From an uncultured Lysobacteraceae bacterium (lineage in GTDB: Bacteria; Pseudomonadota; Gammaproteobacteria; Xanthomonadales; Xanthomonadaceae), in the NCBI GenBank assembly GCA_902825775.1, contig CADECF010000004.1, forward strand, positions 160 through 64,159: a DNA stretch of 64,000 nucleotides, given 5' to 3'. The stretch's first letter is position 1. Each line of letters opens with the position of its first letter. The notes under the pieces are model-generated. The model did not search any database. It was not told the DNA's origin and saw only the letters and a list, made by a program, of their open reading frames with translations. Below are positions 39,060 through 50,088 of this stretch, piece after piece. The position numbers and the translations under genes are program-made.

Positions 39060-39278
39060 AGGTCGGGGGCGGAGCCTTGCGCTGACGTTAGTTGTGGCTT
39101 GTTGTTATTGGGGATGCAGCGGACAGCTATTCGATACGTCGGTCCGGGGCGCAAGGCGCCGGGGCCAGAGGCGGAAGATTAGCACGGGGCTGGCTGAACC
39201 TGAACGGAAGCGACGCACAGTTTCGCCGACGCAACAACCTGGTGCGAACCCTGCGTTGGTGACGCCTACCTCGGCCCA

Positions 39279-39306
39279 AGAGCTCGGCTGAAGCCGCTCC
39301 TACAAC
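39279..39306. repeat. single REP half-element
   Basis: GAGCTCGGCTGAAGCCGCTCC followed by TACAAC: one inverted unit of the GCGGCTTCAGCCGC family without its partner, with a 3-nt deletion in the core compared with the other copies. Confidence 0.7.
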
Positions 39307-39340
39307 AAGGAGCCGCCCCGGCCCAGGCCCAGGGGTGGGG

Positions 39341-39373
39341 AAAACGCTGCCGGGCCGGCGCGGCCCGGCAGCC
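39341..39373 (-). terminator. rho-independent terminator of ftsZ
   Basis: On the minus strand GCTGCCGGGCC, 5-nt loop, GGCCCGGCAGC, then GTTTT. The perfect 11-bp GC stem lies 36 bp after the ftsZ stop and should separate the dcw transcript from lpxC. Confidence 0.85.
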
Positions 39374-39407
39374 AATGGAGGACTGGCTTACTCGTTAGCT
39401 ACTCGAA

Positions 39408-40613
39408 TCAATCCGCCTGCCGGCGCAGGAAGGCCGGGATGTCCAGGTAATCGCCCGGCAGGTCGGCCACGGCCGGAGCCGGGTCCGCCGCCACGCTGCG
39501 GTTGCGCAGGCCGCCGAAGCCGGGCATCGGCGCCGGTTCGACGTGCGACATCGCGTCGAAGTCCGGCTGGCCGGTCGTGGCGTTGCGCACCAGTTTGATC
39601 GGGGTGCGCATCGGCTCGTGCTCCTGCACGCGCACGTGCTGGCGCGCGGCTACGCGGTTGAGGCCGGTGGCGACCACGGTCACCTTGACCTCGTCCTGCA
39701 TGTCCGGATCCAGCACGGTGCCGATCACCACGGTGGCGTCTTCCGAAGCGAAGTTCTCGATCGTGCGGCCCACTTCGTCGAACTCGGCCATCGTGAAGTC
39801 CGGACCGGCGGTGATGTTGACCAGGATGCCGTTGGCGCCGGACAGGTTGACGTCGTCCAGCAGCGGATTCTGGATCGCGCTTTCGGCAGCCGCTTGCGCG
39901 CGGTCGTCGCCGCGGGCGTGGCCGGTGCCCATCATCGCCAGGCCCATCTCGCTCATCACAGTGCGCACGTCGGCGAAGTCGACGTTGATCAGGCCCGGAC
40001 GCACGATCAGATCGGCGATGCCCTGCACCGCGCCCTGCAGCACGTCGTTGGCGGCACGGAAGGCCTGGATCATCGTCGCGTTGCGGCCGAGCACGGTGAT
40101 CAGCTTTTCGTTGGGAATCGTGATCAGCGAATCGCAGTGGTGCGACAACTCTTCGATGCCCTTCAACGCCACCTGCATGCGGCGACGGCCTTCGAACGGG
40201 AACGGCTTGGTGACCACCGCGACCGTCAGGATGCCCATCTCTTTGGCCAGTTGCGCGACGACAGGCGCCGCACCCGTGCCGGTGCCGCCGCCCATGCCGG
40301 CGGTGATGAAGACCATGTCGGCGCCGGCCAGCGCGTCCATGATGCGTTCGCGGTCTTCCAGCGCCGCCTGACGGCCGACTTCGGGATTCGCGCCCGCGCC
40401 CAGCCCCTTGGTGACGTTGGTGCCCAGCTGCAATTGCAGCTTGGAACCGCAGTTCTTGATCGCCTGCGCGTCGGTGTTGGCGGTGATGAATTCCACCCCG
40501 TCGACGCTGCTGTTGACCATGTGCGCGACCGCGTTGCCGCCGCCGCCGCCCACGCCCACGACCTTGATGATCGCGTTCGGGGCCATTTTCTCAACCAGTT
40601 CGAAATGCGCCAT
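39408..40613 (-). CDS. ftsZ: cell division protein FtsZ
   Basis: FtsZ is the tubulin-like GTPase of the Z ring. The 401-residue protein has the GTP-binding GGGTGTG at 108-114, the T7-loop region ([20 protein letters not shown]) and the C-terminal tail [13 protein letters not shown] that binds FtsA and ZipA. Two ATGs are possible: GGAGG lies only 2 nt before the first (40619) but 8 nt before the second (40613), and MAHFELVEK is the conserved start, so the second is chosen. It is 186 bp downstream of ftsA, the only wide gap in the cluster, and that gap contains a long REP hairpin. Confidence 0.98.
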   Translation of the reverse strand: MAHFELVEKMAPNAIIKVVGVGGGGGNAVAHMVNSSVDGVEFITANTDAQAIKNCGSKLQLQLGTNVTKGLGAGANPEVGRQAALEDRERIMDALAGADMVFITAGMGGGTGTGAAPVVAQLAKEMGILTVAVVTKPFPFEGRRRMQVALKGIEELSHHCDSLITIPNEKLITVLGRNATMIQAFRAANDVLQGAVQGIADLIVRPGLINVDFADVRTVMSEMGLAMMGTGHARGDDRAQAAAESAIQNPLLDDVNLSGANGILVNITAGPDFTMAEFDEVGRTIENFASEDATVVIGTVLDPDMQDEVKVTVVATGLNRVAARQHVRVQEHEPMRTPIKLVRNATTGQPDFDAMSHVEPAPMPGFGGLRNRSVAADPAPAVADLPGDYLDIPAFLRRQAD

Positions 40614-40722
40614 GTCCATGTCCTCCGTTCTGTACCGCTAGTTATGAAAATCGGGTTGTTGGAACCAATGTGTTGCAATCGCCTCGCCTGCCGCCGCGCG
40701 CCCTCGCGCTTTGCCTCTTCTC

Positions 40723-40796
40723 TGTAGAGCGGAGCTTGCTCCGCTGCTCTTATTTCGATTAAGAGCAAAAAGCAGCGGAGCAAGCTCCGCTCTACA
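40723..40796. repeat. REP doublet in the ftsA-ftsZ junction
   Basis: Two perfectly complementary 26-bp arms (40723-40748 and 40771-40796), each headed by GTAG and containing GCGGAGC-TT-GCTCCGC, are separated by 22 nt. The element ends 3 nt before the complement of the ftsA stop codon, so it is transcribed as a very stable hairpin directly after ftsA in the dcw mRNA. Confidence 0.9.
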
Positions 40797-40799
40797 AAA

Positions 40800-42035
40800 T
40801 CAGAATTCGCCCCGGTACCAATCCTTCAATTTGTTGAACAAGCTGCCTGCACGGCCGGTCGGAATCGACGGCCGCCGCGGGTTCTCCAGCTGGCTGCCCA
40901 TCAGCAGCAGGCCGACGCCGGTCGCGTGCACCGGATTGCCGACCACTTCGCCCAGGCCGGACACGTGCTGCGGAATGCCCACGCGCACCGGCATCTGCAG
41001 CATCTCTTCGGCCAGTTCGACCACGCCTTCCATCTTCGAAGCGCCGCCGGTCAGCACCATGCCGGCGCGGACCAGTTCTTCGAACCCGGAGCGGCGCAGT
41101 TCGGCCTGCACCATTTCGAAAATTTCCTCGTAACGTCCCTGCACGGCTTGCGCCAGCGAATGGCGCGGCAGGCGGCGCGGCGGACGATCGCCGACGCTGG
41201 GCACCTGGATGCTTTCTTCCGCCGTCGCCAGTTGCGCCAAGGCGCAGGCGTAGCGCACCTTGATCTGCTCGGCCTCGGGCGTAGGCGTGCGCAACATGTG
41301 CGCGATGTCGTTGGTGACGTGGTCGCCGGCGATGGGCAACGACGCGGTATGGCAGATCGCGCCCTGCACGAACACGGCCAAGTCCGTGGTGCCGGCGCCG
41401 ATGTCGACCAGCGCCACACCGAGTTCGCGCTCGTCGTTGGTCAGCACCGCGGTGCTGGAGGCGAGCGAACTCAGCACCAGATCGTCGATCTGCAGCCCGC
41501 AACGCTGCACGCACTTGCTGACATTGGCCGCGGCCGACTGCGCGCAGACCACCAGGTGCGCATGCACCTCCAGGCGCACGCCGGTCATGCCGACCGGGTT
41601 GCGGATGCCTTCCTGCGAATCGTCGAGCACGTACTCGCGCGCGATCGCATGCAGGATCTTCTGATCGGCCGGGATCGCGACCGCTTTCGCGGCTTCGAGC
41701 ACGCGATCGAGATCGGAATAGCTCACTTCGCCGTCGCGGATCGGCACGATCCCGGGCGAATTGCGGCACTGCACGTGGTTGCCGGAGATCGAGGCGTACA
41801 CCGAGCGGATCTCGCAGCCGGCCATCAGTTCGGCCTCTTCGACCGCACGCTGGATCGACTGCACGGTCGATTCGATATCGACCACGACGCCGCGTTTGAG
41901 CCCGCGCGATTCGTGCGAGCCGATGCCGATGACTTCGATCGGATTGCCGGGCGAATATTCGCCGACCAATGCGACCACCTTGGAAGTGCCGATGTCGAGC
42001 CCGACGATCAGCGATTTGTCGCCTTTGCGGTTCAT
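40800..42035 (-). CDS. ftsA: cell division protein FtsA
   Basis: FtsA is the actin-like protein that ties FtsZ to the membrane. The 411-residue protein has the actin-fold phosphate loops (VGLDIGTSKVVALVGE and ALVDIGAGTTDLAVF), the SHS2/1C domain after residue 85, an MVLTGGASKMEG adenosine motif and a C-terminal amphipathic stretch SLFNKLKDWYRGEF for membrane binding. GAGGAAAG precedes the ATG, and the start overlaps the ftsQ stop (ATGA). Confidence 0.98.
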   Translation of the reverse strand: MNRKGDKSLIVGLDIGTSKVVALVGEYSPGNPIEVIGIGSHESRGLKRGVVVDIESTVQSIQRAVEEAELMAGCEIRSVYASISGNHVQCRNSPGIVPIRDGEVSYSDLDRVLEAAKAVAIPADQKILHAIAREYVLDDSQEGIRNPVGMTGVRLEVHAHLVVCAQSAAANVSKCVQRCGLQIDDLVLSSLASSTAVLTNDERELGVALVDIGAGTTDLAVFVQGAICHTASLPIAGDHVTNDIAHMLRTPTPEAEQIKVRYACALAQLATAEESIQVPSVGDRPPRRLPRHSLAQAVQGRYEEIFEMVQAELRRSGFEELVRAGMVLTGGASKMEGVVELAEEMLQMPVRVGIPQHVSGLGEVVGNPVHATGVGLLLMGSQLENPRRPSIPTGRAGSLFNKLKDWYRGEF

Positions 42036-42817
42036 GTCTTTCCTCGCGGCGTACCGCTTCCGCTGCCGCTCGCGGTGGGTGGAGTTGAAGGCGCAACGGC
42101 CGCGGCCGGCGGCGGCGCATCGCCCCAGCTCAAAGCGAAACCGTTGGTGTAACGCAGGTCTGCGCGCAGCAATGGTTTTTGCTGTTGTTCCAGCAGCCGC
42201 GGCAGCAATCGGGAGAAGCGCGTCAGGCGCGAGCGCGCATCTTCGTCGCCGCGGCCGACGACGACTTGCGCGGCGTTGCCGAGCGTGAGCGACCAGCTGC
42301 CGCGCGGATCCAGCGCGATGCCGAGCACATCGATACCGCTGCTGGCGAACATCGCCCGCGATTCGTTGTACAGCGCGACCACGTCGGCGGTGCGCGCATC
42401 CGGCCCGTCGAGCTGCGGCAAGCCTTTGGGCACATCGATGCCTTTGATCGGCAACAGGCGGCCCTGCTGCGAAAGCAGCCGATCCTTGCCCCAGCGCGCG
42501 AACGGCGCATGCTCGATCAAGCGGATCTCAAGCACGTCGGGCCAATGCTTGCGCACTTCGGCGCGGTCCACCCACGGCAGCTTGCTGACCGCGCTCTGCG
42601 CATCGTCCAGCCGCACGGCGAAGAAACCCTGTTTGGCGTAAGGCATCACCGTCTGCCGCAGCAATTGCGGATCGACGCGCTCGAACTGGCTGGTGACGCG
42701 CAACTTGCGCAATGGGAAGCGCTCGGCGCCGACCCAGCCGTTGATCACCGCGACCACCGGCAACACGACCAGCGCCAGCGCCAGCGCCCAGGCGACGAAG
42801 CGCAGCATCGCGCTCAT
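42032..42817 (-). CDS. ftsQ: cell division protein FtsQ
   Basis: FtsQ is the bitopic divisome protein that links early and late division proteins. The 261-residue protein has one membrane helix (about 5-26, [21 protein letters not shown]), a POTRA domain (about 33-105, [18 protein letters not shown]) and the FtsQ beta domain. The last 30 residues are rich in Pro, Ala, Gly and Ser. The start is fixed by GGAGG 7 nt upstream inside ddl and by the ATGA overlap. Confidence 0.96.
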   Translation of the reverse strand: MSAMLRFVAWALALALVVLPVVAVINGWVGAERFPLRKLRVTSQFERVDPQLLRQTVMPYAKQGFFAVRLDDAQSAVSKLPWVDRAEVRKHWPDVLEIRLIEHAPFARWGKDRLLSQQGRLLPIKGIDVPKGLPQLDGPDARTADVVALYNESRAMFASSGIDVLGIALDPRGSWSLTLGNAAQVVVGRGDEDARSRLTRFSRLLPRLLEQQQKPLLRADLRYTNGFALSWGDAPPPAAAVAPSTPPTASGSGSGTPRGKT

Positions 42818-43767
42818 GGACCTGCCTCCGGGACCGTCATTTCCAGGATCCGCCAGCACAGTTCGTCGAACTCGACGCCGATCTGGCGCGCGGCCTTGGG
42901 CACCAACGAGTGGCTCGTCATGCCCGGCGCGGTGTTGACCTCGAGCAGATACAGACGGCCGTTGCGGTCGCGCATCACATCGACGCGGCCCCAGCCGCCG
43001 CAACCGGCGGCTTCGAACGCGGCCCAAGTCAGGCGCCGGATTTCGTCCTCGTCGGCACCGGACAGGCCGGGACACAGGTACTGCGTGTCCTCGGCCACGT
43101 ACTTGGCGTGATAGTCGTAATACTCGCCTGCCGGCACGATGCGGATCGACGGCAATGCAAGACCGCCGAGGATACCGACCGTCAGCTCTTCGCCTTCGAT
43201 CAGCTGCTCCATCAGCAACTCGCCCGGATAGCGCGCCGCCAGTTCGACCGCAGCCTCGAGGCCGGCATCGTCGAACACGCGCGACACGCCGACGCTGGAA
43301 CCTTCGCACGAAGGCTTGACGATCACCGGCAAGCCAAGCTCCCGCGCAGCGGCATGCACATCACCGCCCTTCTGCAGACGCAGGTAACGCGGCGTCGGCA
43401 GGCCCAGAGACAGCCACACCTGCTTGGTGCGGATCTTGTCCATGCTCAGCGCGGAGCCGAGCACATCCGAACCGGTGTACGGCACGCCCAACGTCTGCAG
43501 CAGGCCCTGCAGCACGCCGTTCTCGCCGTCGCCGCCGTGCAGAATGTTGAAGACGCGTTCGAATTGCTTGTCTTGCAGCTCGCGCAGCAGATTGGGGATG
43601 CCGTCGACGCCGTTCGCATCGACGCCGCGCGAGCGCAGCGCCTCGAGCACGTTGCGGCCCGAATCCAGCGACACTTCGCGCTCGGAGCTGCTGCCGCCCA
43701 TCAGCACGGCGACGCGGCCGAAGGCGGCCGGGTCTTTGATGCGCAACGGAGCGATCTGTTTCGTCAC
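42814..43767 (-). CDS. ddl: D-alanine--D-alanine ligase
   Basis: Ddl makes the D-Ala-D-Ala dipeptide for MurF. The 317-residue ATP-grasp enzyme has [19 protein letters not shown] (19-37), [36 protein letters not shown] and the metal-binding [16 protein letters not shown]. The start is GTG at 43767, overlapping the murC stop (GTGA), with GAAGGAAG upstream. An apparent longer frame upstream only reads through murC. Confidence 0.97.
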   Translation of the reverse strand: MTKQIAPLRIKDPAAFGRVAVLMGGSSSEREVSLDSGRNVLEALRSRGVDANGVDGIPNLLRELQDKQFERVFNILHGGDGENGVLQGLLQTLGVPYTGSDVLGSALSMDKIRTKQVWLSLGLPTPRYLRLQKGGDVHAAARELGLPVIVKPSCEGSSVGVSRVFDDAGLEAAVELAARYPGELLMEQLIEGEELTVGILGGLALPSIRIVPAGEYYDYHAKYVAEDTQYLCPGLSGADEDEIRRLTWAAFEAAGCGGWGRVDVMRDRNGRLYLLEVNTAPGMTSHSLVPKAARQIGVEFDELCWRILEMTVPEAGP

Positions 43768-45212
43768 TGCTTGCTTCCTTCGAATCCGTGCGTGGCCAGT
43801 TGTTGCGCGGCATAACCGATGTCGCCGGCGCCCATCAGCAGCAGCAGATCGCCGTCCTGCAGCACGTCCGGCAACAGCGCGGCGAGATCGCCGGCGCCGT
43901 TGGTCACCACCGGATCGATGCGGCCGCGCGCGCGTATCGCGCGCGCCAGCGATTTGGCGTCGGCGCCGGCGATAGGCGCTTCGCCGGCCGGATAGACTTC
44001 GGTCAGCACCAGCGCATCGACGTTCGACAGCACCGCCGCGAACTCGTCGAACAGGTCGCGGGTGCGGCTGTAGCGGTGCGGCTGGAAAGCGACGACCAGG
44101 CGCTTGCCGGGCCAGCCGCCGCGCGCGGCGGCGAATACCGCTTCGAGTTCTTTCGGGTGATGGCCGTAATCGTCGACCAGCTGCACGCGCGCGCCACTGC
44201 CGGTCTTCAGCTCGGCGAGCAGGTTGAAGCGGCGGCCGATGCCGGCGAAGTTCTGCAGCGCACGCACGATCGCATCGGCAGGCACGCCCAGCTGCCAACC
44301 GATCGCCGCGGCGGCCAGCGCGTTCTGCACGTTGTGCCGGCCCGGCAGCGCCAGCGTCGCCGGCGTGCGCGAGCCATCGGGCAGGCACAGGTCGAAACGC
44401 ATGCGCGCGCCGTCCTGTACGACATTCTCGGCACGCACGTCGGCTTCTTCGGCGAAGCCGTACGCCATCACGTGGCGCGGGGTTTTCGCGGCGAGCGCGT
44501 CGACTTCCGGATCGTCGACGCACAGCACCGCCAAGCCGTAGAACGGCAGCCGGTGCAGGAATTCCTCGAACGCGGCCTGCACCTGCGCGAAATCGCCGCC
44601 GTAATTCTCGAGGTGATCGGCGTCGATATTGGTGATCACCGCGATCAGCGGATTCAGGCGCAGGAAACTGCCGTCGCTCTCGTCGGCCTCGGCCACCAGC
44701 CACTGGCCGCCGCCTAGGCGCGCATTGGCGCCGGCCGCGAGCAGCTGCCCGCCGATCACGAAGGTCGGATCGATCCCGCCCTCGCCCAGTACGCTCGCGG
44801 TCAGCGATGTGGTCGTGGTCTTGCCGTGCGTGCCGGCCACCGCGATGCCGCGGCGGAAGCGCATCAGCTCGGCCAGCATTTCGGCGCGCGGCACGATCGG
44901 GATGCGCTGCGCGCGCGCTTCCATCAGTTCGGGGTTGTCGTGCTTGATCGCGCTGGACACGACCACGCAATCGGTGCCGAGTACATTCGCGGCGGCATGG
45001 CCGCGGTGCACTGTCGCGCCGAGCCTGGCCAGGCGCTGGGTGACCGCGTTGTCGGCATTGTCGGAACCGGACACCTGGTAGCCCAGCGTGCACAGCACTT
45101 CCGCGATGCCGCTCATGCCGACGCCGCCGATGCCGACGAAATGCACGCGGCGATAGGCCGCGGCGAGATCGCCGCTGTCCTGCATGCGCCGGGTGTGCAT
45201 GGTGCTCGACAT
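43764..45212 (-). CDS. murC: UDP-N-acetylmuramate--L-alanine ligase
   Basis: MurC adds L-Ala to UDP-MurNAc, the first peptide step of precursor synthesis. The 482-residue protein has the N-terminal [18 protein letters not shown], the ATP loop [11 protein letters not shown] and the later [13 protein letters not shown]. The ATG at 45212 has AAGGAGG 7 nt upstream and overlaps the murG stop by one base (TGATG). An ATG four codons later is a weaker alternative. Confidence 0.97.
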   Translation of the reverse strand: MSSTMHTRRMQDSGDLAAAYRRVHFVGIGGVGMSGIAEVLCTLGYQVSGSDNADNAVTQRLARLGATVHRGHAAANVLGTDCVVVSSAIKHDNPELMEARAQRIPIVPRAEMLAELMRFRRGIAVAGTHGKTTTTSLTASVLGEGGIDPTFVIGGQLLAAGANARLGGGQWLVAEADESDGSFLRLNPLIAVITNIDADHLENYGGDFAQVQAAFEEFLHRLPFYGLAVLCVDDPEVDALAAKTPRHVMAYGFAEEADVRAENVVQDGARMRFDLCLPDGSRTPATLALPGRHNVQNALAAAAIGWQLGVPADAIVRALQNFAGIGRRFNLLAELKTGSGARVQLVDDYGHHPKELEAVFAAARGGWPGKRLVVAFQPHRYSRTRDLFDEFAAVLSNVDALVLTEVYPAGEAPIAGADAKSLARAIRARGRIDPVVTNGAGDLAALLPDVLQDGDLLLLMGAGDIGYAAQQLATHGFEGSKQ

Positions 45213-46306
45213 CACGCAGCCTCCTTCAGGACGATATCGGCGATGTCCGCGGCGGCGTCGGGCCGTGCGAGCTTGCGTGCGGCATCGGCCAGCGCGCGGC
45301 GCTTGCCGGCATCGGCCAGCAACGGACGCAACGCATCGACCATGCGCGATTCGAAACCCTCGCCTTCCGGGACCAGCACCGCCGCGCCGTGCTCGACCAG
45401 GAATTCGGCGTTGCGCGTCTGGTGGTCGTCGACCGCGGCGGGGAACGGCACCAGCACGCCGCCGAGCCCGGCCGCGCAGAGTTCGGCCAGCGTCAGCGCG
45501 CCGGCGCGGCACACCACCAGATCGGCCCACGCGTACGCGGCGGCCATGTCGGCAATGAAAGGCTCCACGCTCGCGGATACGCCGGCTTCGGCATAGGCCT
45601 GCTGCGCCGTTTCGAGCAGTTTTTCGCCGCACTGGTGGCGCACTTCCAGGTTTTCGGCATCGAGGGCGCGCAATGCTTTCGGCAACACGGCGTTCAAGGC
45701 GCGAGCGCCCTGGCTGCCGCCGAGCACGAGCATGCACACGCTGCCGCTGCGGCCGGCGAAACGCTCGGCCGGCGGTGCGATGGCTGCGATCTCGGCGCGC
45801 ACGGGATTGCCGACCACCTGTTCGCCGGCAACGGCGAAACTACCAGGGAATCCGCTCAGCACGCGCTTGGCGAATTTCGCCAGCACGCGGTTGGTGAGGC
45901 CCGGCGCGCGATTCTGTTCGTGCACGATCAGCGGAATGCCGGCCAGGCGCGCCGCGAGCCCGCCCGGTCCAGCCGCATAACCACCGAAACTGATCACCGC
46001 ACGCGGCTGCCGCTCCCGCAGCGTCTGCCGCGCGGCGTTGACCGCCGACAGCAGCTTGAATGGCGCGGCCAATAGCGTAAGCAGACCTTTGCCGCGTACT
46101 CCGCGCACCGCGATCGTGTCGATGGCGATGCCGTGCTGCGGCACCAGGCGCGTTTCCATGCCGCCTTCCGCGCCGAGCCACAGCACTTCGGCGCCGTGCG
46201 CGCGCAAGGCATGCGCGACGGCGAGGCCCGGGAAGATGTGCCCGCCGGTGCCGCCGGCGAGGATCATCACCGGATGCAGATCGGAGTCGGTCGCGGCGAA
46301 CTTCAT
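45212..46306 (-). CDS. murG: UDP-GlcNAc lipid I transferase MurG
   Basis: MurG adds GlcNAc to lipid I at the cytoplasmic face of the membrane. The 364-residue GT28 protein has both G loops ([15 protein letters not shown], residues 17-31, and [11 protein letters not shown]) and the UDP-binding [28 protein letters not shown] precedes the ATG, which overlaps the ftsW stop (ATGA). Confidence 0.97.
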   Translation of the reverse strand: MKFAATDSDLHPVMILAGGTGGHIFPGLAVAHALRAHGAEVLWLGAEGGMETRLVPQHGIAIDTIAVRGVRGKGLLTLLAAPFKLLSAVNAARQTLRERQPRAVISFGGYAAGPGGLAARLAGIPLIVHEQNRAPGLTNRVLAKFAKRVLSGFPGSFAVAGEQVVGNPVRAEIAAIAPPAERFAGRSGSVCMLVLGGSQGARALNAVLPKALRALDAENLEVRHQCGEKLLETAQQAYAEAGVSASVEPFIADMAAAYAWADLVVCRAGALTLAELCAAGLGGVLVPFPAAVDDHQTRNAEFLVEHGAAVLVPEGEGFESRMVDALRPLLADAGKRRALADAARKLARPDAAADIADIVLKEAA

Positions 46307-47613
46307 GCGCCCTTCCTCAGTCCGAGCGTCGGTTCGGTGCGCTGGCGCAGACGGCTGGTGCCGCGCGCGGGCGCGACGTCGGCCGGCGCAGGCTGCGCGG
46401 TCGACGGCGTGCCGGCCGACGGTTGCGCCGCCTCGCCACGCAAGCGCGCGACCTGGCGTTCGGCGCGATCCAGTTCGTAGGACACGCGCAGCAGCAGACC
46501 GAGCGCGGCGCAGGTCATCAGCACGCTCGAGCCGCCGGACGAAATCAGGGGCAAGGTCAGGCCCTTGGTCGGCAGCAGGCCAAGATTGACGCCGATCGAC
46601 ACGAAGCTCTGCAGGCTGATCCACAGCGCGATGCCGAACGCGCAATAACCGGCGAAGTGGCGGCGCATTTCGACGCAGCGCAGGCCGATCCAGAACGCGC
46701 GTCCCACCAGCAATGCATACAGCCCGATCACCAGGCACACGCCGACGAAGCCCAGTTCCTCGCCGATCACCGCGAGGATGAAGTCGGTATGCGCCTCGGG
46801 CAGGAAATTGAGCTTCTGCACCGAACCGCCGAGACCGACGCCGAACCATTCGCCGCGGCCGACCGCCATCAACGCATTGGTCAGCTGGTAGCCGCTGCCG
46901 AGCTGATCGGCCCACGGATCCAGGAACGAGGTGAAGCGGCGCACGCGATAGGGTTCGGCGATGGCGATCGCCGCCAGCACCGGCAGGCCGATCAGCACGG
47001 GACCGAACATGCGCGGCATGTGCACGCCGCCGAGCACCAGCATGCCGGCAGTGATCGCCAGGATCAGCGACAGCGAGCCGAAGTCCGGCTGCATGATCAG
47101 CAGCGCGACCAGCAGGATCGCCACGCCGATCGGCTTGAGCATGGCCACCCAAGTGGCGTTGACCTCGTCGCGGAAGCGCACCAGATAGCTGGCCAGCCAC
47201 ACCACGTACATCAGCTTGACCGCTTCCACCGCCTGGAAATTGGATACGCCCAGGTTGATCCAGCGCCGCGCGCCGTTGACGCTCTTGCCGATACCGGGCA
47301 CGAACACCAGCAACAGCAATACGAAGCACAGCAGCAGCAACCACTGGTTCTTCTGTTCCACCGATTTCAATTCGGTGCGCATCGCCCACACCGCCAGGCC
47401 GCAGCCGGCGCCGAGGAACACGACGTGCCGCGTCAGGTAATAGAACGGGCCGACGCCGTCGTTCTCGGCGATCGCGATCGAACTGGAAGCGACCATGATC
47501 ACGCCCAAGCAGGCCAGCGCGATCGCCGCGCCGAGCAGCCACGGGTCGAACCTGCCTTGAATGGCGTCGAGCCGGGTGGCTTGTCGTGGCGTATCGTGGA
47601 AGGCCGTGCTCAT
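46303..47613 (-). CDS. ftsW: SEDS peptidoglycan polymerase FtsW
   Basis: FtsW is the septal SEDS glycosyltransferase that works with FtsI. The 436-residue protein has about ten membrane helices between residues 25 and 385 and the SEDS signature [20 protein letters not shown] with the catalytic-region [16 protein letters not shown] Pro/Ala/Gly-rich C-terminal tail (about 395-436) is longer than in E. coli. It follows mraY with a one-base overlap (TGATG); murD, usually found between them, is missing. Confidence 0.97.
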   Translation of the reverse strand: MSTAFHDTPRQATRLDAIQGRFDPWLLGAAIALACLGVIMVASSSIAIAENDGVGPFYYLTRHVVFLGAGCGLAVWAMRTELKSVEQKNQWLLLLCFVLLLLVFVPGIGKSVNGARRWINLGVSNFQAVEAVKLMYVVWLASYLVRFRDEVNATWVAMLKPIGVAILLVALLIMQPDFGSLSLILAITAGMLVLGGVHMPRMFGPVLIGLPVLAAIAIAEPYRVRRFTSFLDPWADQLGSGYQLTNALMAVGRGEWFGVGLGGSVQKLNFLPEAHTDFILAVIGEELGFVGVCLVIGLYALLVGRAFWIGLRCVEMRRHFAGYCAFGIALWISLQSFVSIGVNLGLLPTKGLTLPLISSGGSSVLMTCAALGLLLRVSYELDRAERQVARLRGEAAQPSAGTPSTAQPAPADVAPARGTSRLRQRTEPTLGLRKGA

Positions 47614-48698
47614 CAGCGCACCTTCAACGTGGCCAGGCCGACCAGGACCAGGATCACCGAGATGATCCAGAAGCGCACGATCACGCGCGGCTCCGGCCAA
47701 CCTTTGAGTTCGAAGTGGTGATGGATAGGCGCCATCCGGAACACGCGCTTGCCGGTGAGCTTGAACGACGCCACCTGGATCATCACCGACAGCGTTTCGA
47801 TCACGAAGATGCCGCCCATGATCACCAGCACCAGTTCCTGGCGCACGATCACCGCGACCGTGCCGAGCACCGCGCCCAGCGCCAGCGCGCCGATGTCGCC
47901 CATGAACACCATCGCCGGATAGGTGTTGAACCACAGGAAGCCCAGTCCGGCGCCGGCGATGGCCGCGCAGATGATCACCAGTTCGCCCGCACGGGGCACC
48001 TGCGGGATCTGCAGATAGTTGGAGAAGACCGCATTGCCCGAGGCATAGGCGAACACGCCCAGCGCGCAAGCCACCAGCACGGTGGGCATGATCGCCAGGC
48101 CGTCGAGGCCATCGGTCAGGTTCACCGCGTTGGAGAAGCCCACGATCCAGAAGTATGCGATCGCCACGAAGCTGATGCCGACCAGCGGCAACGCCACGGC
48201 CTTGAAGAACGGGATGTAGAACGTGGTCGCAGCAGGCGCATCGGCGGTATAGAACAGGAACAGGCCCGCGGCCAATCCGAATACGGATTGCGCGAGATAT
48301 TTCCAGCGCGACTTCAAACCGTTCGGATCGCGTTTGACGATCTTGATCCAGTCGTCGTACCAGCCGATCGCGCCGAAAGCCAGCATCACCGCCAGCACTA
48401 GCCATACGTAACGGTTGCGCAGGTCGCCCCACAGCAATACCGACAGCAATACCGTGATCAGGATCAGCGCGCCGCCCATCGTCGGCGTGCCGGCCTTGGA
48501 GAAGTGCGACTGCGGGCCGTCCTGGCGTATCGGCTGGCCGCCTTTGTACTGCGCCAGTTTGCGGATCACCGGCGGCCCCAGCCAAAGCGACAGGAACAAA
48601 GCGGTGAGCGCAGCCAGGATGCCGCGGAAAGTGAGGTAGGCGAACAGCCCGAACAGGCTCTCCAGCTGCTGCAGCCAGCGTGTGAGTTCAAGCAGCAT
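47613..48698 (-). CDS. mraY: phospho-MurNAc-pentapeptide transferase MraY
   Basis: MraY forms lipid I on undecaprenyl phosphate. The 361-residue protein has ten predicted membrane helices and the family motifs [24 protein letters not shown] and [14 protein letters not shown] with the catalytic-loop histidines. GGGGAGGG lies upstream of the ATG at 48698. The start overlaps the end of murF by 11 nt. Confidence 0.98.
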   Translation of the reverse strand: MLLELTRWLQQLESLFGLFAYLTFRGILAALTALFLSLWLGPPVIRKLAQYKGGQPIRQDGPQSHFSKAGTPTMGGALILITVLLSVLLWGDLRNRYVWLVLAVMLAFGAIGWYDDWIKIVKRDPNGLKSRWKYLAQSVFGLAAGLFLFYTADAPAATTFYIPFFKAVALPLVGISFVAIAYFWIVGFSNAVNLTDGLDGLAIMPTVLVACALGVFAYASGNAVFSNYLQIPQVPRAGELVIICAAIAGAGLGFLWFNTYPAMVFMGDIGALALGAVLGTVAVIVRQELVLVIMGGIFVIETLSVMIQVASFKLTGKRVFRMAPIHHHFELKGWPEPRVIVRFWIISVILVLVGLATLKVR

Positions 48699-50088
48699 GT
48701 GCGGCGCCCTCCCCATGAGGCAGCAATGCGGTGACGATGCGGTCCATCGCGCTGCCGCGCGAACCCTTGACCAACACGCGCAGGCCGGCAGAACCGGCGA
48801 TGTTCTCCAGGTCCGAACCCAGCGCTGTCGCCAGCGCTTCATGCGATTCGAAAACCTTGGCGCCGTCGCCGAACGCGCGCGCCGCAGCGGCGCTCAAGGC
48901 GCCCAGCGTGTACATGCGTGCGATGCCCGCGGCTTTCGCGCGGCGTCCGGCTTCGGCGTGCAGCGCTTCGCCGTCGGCGCCGAGCTCGCGCATGTCGCCC
49001 AACACCAGCCAGCTTTCGCCGCCCTGCCCGGCCAATGTGTCGATCGCGGCATTGAGCGAACCGGGATTGGCGTTGTAGCTGTCGTCGATCAGCAGCGCGC
49101 CGTTGCCGAGCCGGTGCGTGATCAGGCGGCCGGCGACCGCGCGTGCGATGCCGAGGCCGGCGGCGATCGCATCGAGCGGAACGCCTGCGCCGAGCGCCAG
49201 GCCGGCAGCGGCCAGCGCATTGGATACGTTATGGCGTCCGGGGAGATGCAAATCGATATCGGCATCTCCGGTCGGCGTGACCATCGTGAAACGAGTGCCT
49301 TCATCGGTCGCGCGGATATCGCGCGCTCCGATGTCGGCGCTGGCCTCCAGCCCGAAGCGCAGGATGCGGCGGCCGTGCGCGCGCTCGGCGAAATAAGGCG
49401 CGAACGCATCGTCGGCATTGATCACGGCCACGCCGTCGGCCGGCAATGCATCGTAGATCGCGGCCTTGGTGTCGGCCACGCCGAGCAGGCTGCCCATGCG
49501 TTCCAGGTGCGCCGGCGCGATATTGTTGACCAGCGCGACGTCCGGCCGCGCGATGGCGGTGAGATAGGCGATGTCGCCCGGCTGGCCGGCGCCCATTTCG
49601 TAGATCGCGTAATCGGCGTCTTCCGGCGCGTCGATCACCGCCAACGGCAAGCCGATTTCGTTGTTGCGGTTGCCTGGATTGGCGTAGGCGATTTTGTTTT
49701 CGCGTTGCGCGATCAGCTTCAGGATCGACAGGAGCAAGGCTTTGACGCTGGTCTTGCCGTTGCTGCCGGTGATCGCGATGACTTCGCTGCCGCGCGCACG
49801 CTGCAAGCCTGCGGCGAATGCGGCGAGCGCGCGCTCGGTGTCGGCGACGACGATCTGCGGAATGGCGACGTCCAGCGGACGCGACACCAAAGCCGCCGCG
49901 ACCCCGCCCTCGGCGGCCTTGGCGACATGATCGTGGCCGTCGAAGCGTTCACCCTTCAAGGCGATGAACAGCGCTGAGCCCTGCGGCAGCGCGCGGGTGT
50001 CGGTAGCGACCGCATCGATCACGACATCGTCGCCATGCACGCGGCCGCCGGTCATGCGTGCGATTTCGGAGAGGCGCATCGGTTTCAT
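48688..50088 (-). CDS. murF: UDP-MurNAc-tripeptide--D-Ala-D-Ala ligase MurF
   Basis: MurF adds D-Ala-D-Ala to the tripeptide precursor. The 466-residue protein has the MurF N-terminal domain ([24 protein letters not shown]), the ATP loop [14 protein letters not shown] and [15 protein letters not shown], and ends in the Mur ligase C-terminal domain. GGAGGGC precedes the ATG, which overlaps the murE stop (ATGA). Confidence 0.97.
   Translation of the reverse strand: MKPMRLSEIARMTGGRVHGDDVVIDAVATDTRALPQGSALFIALKGERFDGHDHVAKAAEGGVAAALVSRPLDVAIPQIVVADTERALAAFAAGLQRARGSEVIAITGSNGKTSVKALLLSILKLIAQRENKIAYANPGNRNNEIGLPLAVIDAPEDADYAIYEMGAGQPGDIAYLTAIARPDVALVNNIAPAHLERMGSLLGVADTKAAIYDALPADGVAVINADDAFAPYFAERAHGRRILRFGLEASADIGARDIRATDEGTRFTMVTPTGDADIDLHLPGRHNVSNALAAAGLALGAGVPLDAIAAGLGIARAVAGRLITHRLGNGALLIDDSYNANPGSLNAAIDTLAGQGGESWLVLGDMRELGADGEALHAEAGRRAKAAGIARMYTLGALSAAAARAFGDGAKVFESHEALATALGSDLENIAGSAGLRVLVKGSRGSAMDRIVTALLPHGEGAAHAA

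Larger units (their letters stand above)
39060..39407. other. 348-bp gap between ftsZ and lpxC
   Basis: The part next to lpxC (39060-39240) should hold its promoter, but I see no clear -35/-10 pair. A single REP half (39279-39306, GAGCTCGGCTGAAGCCGCTCCTACA) and the ftsZ terminator (39341-39373) fill the rest. No gene is seen. Confidence 0.6.

Noticed and set aside
40613..40619. ftsZ start at the first ATG (40619)
   Set aside because: GGAGG would be only 2 nt away; the ATG at 40613 has an 8-nt spacing and gives the conserved MAHFEL start.
42814..45093. Apparent 759-residue fusion ending in Ddl
   Set aside because: The upstream part is an out-of-frame translation of murC; the GTG at 43767 overlapping the murC stop gives a normal Ddl. 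The same reasoning removes the long frames before ftsQ, murC, murG, ftsW, ftsI, ftsL and rsmH.
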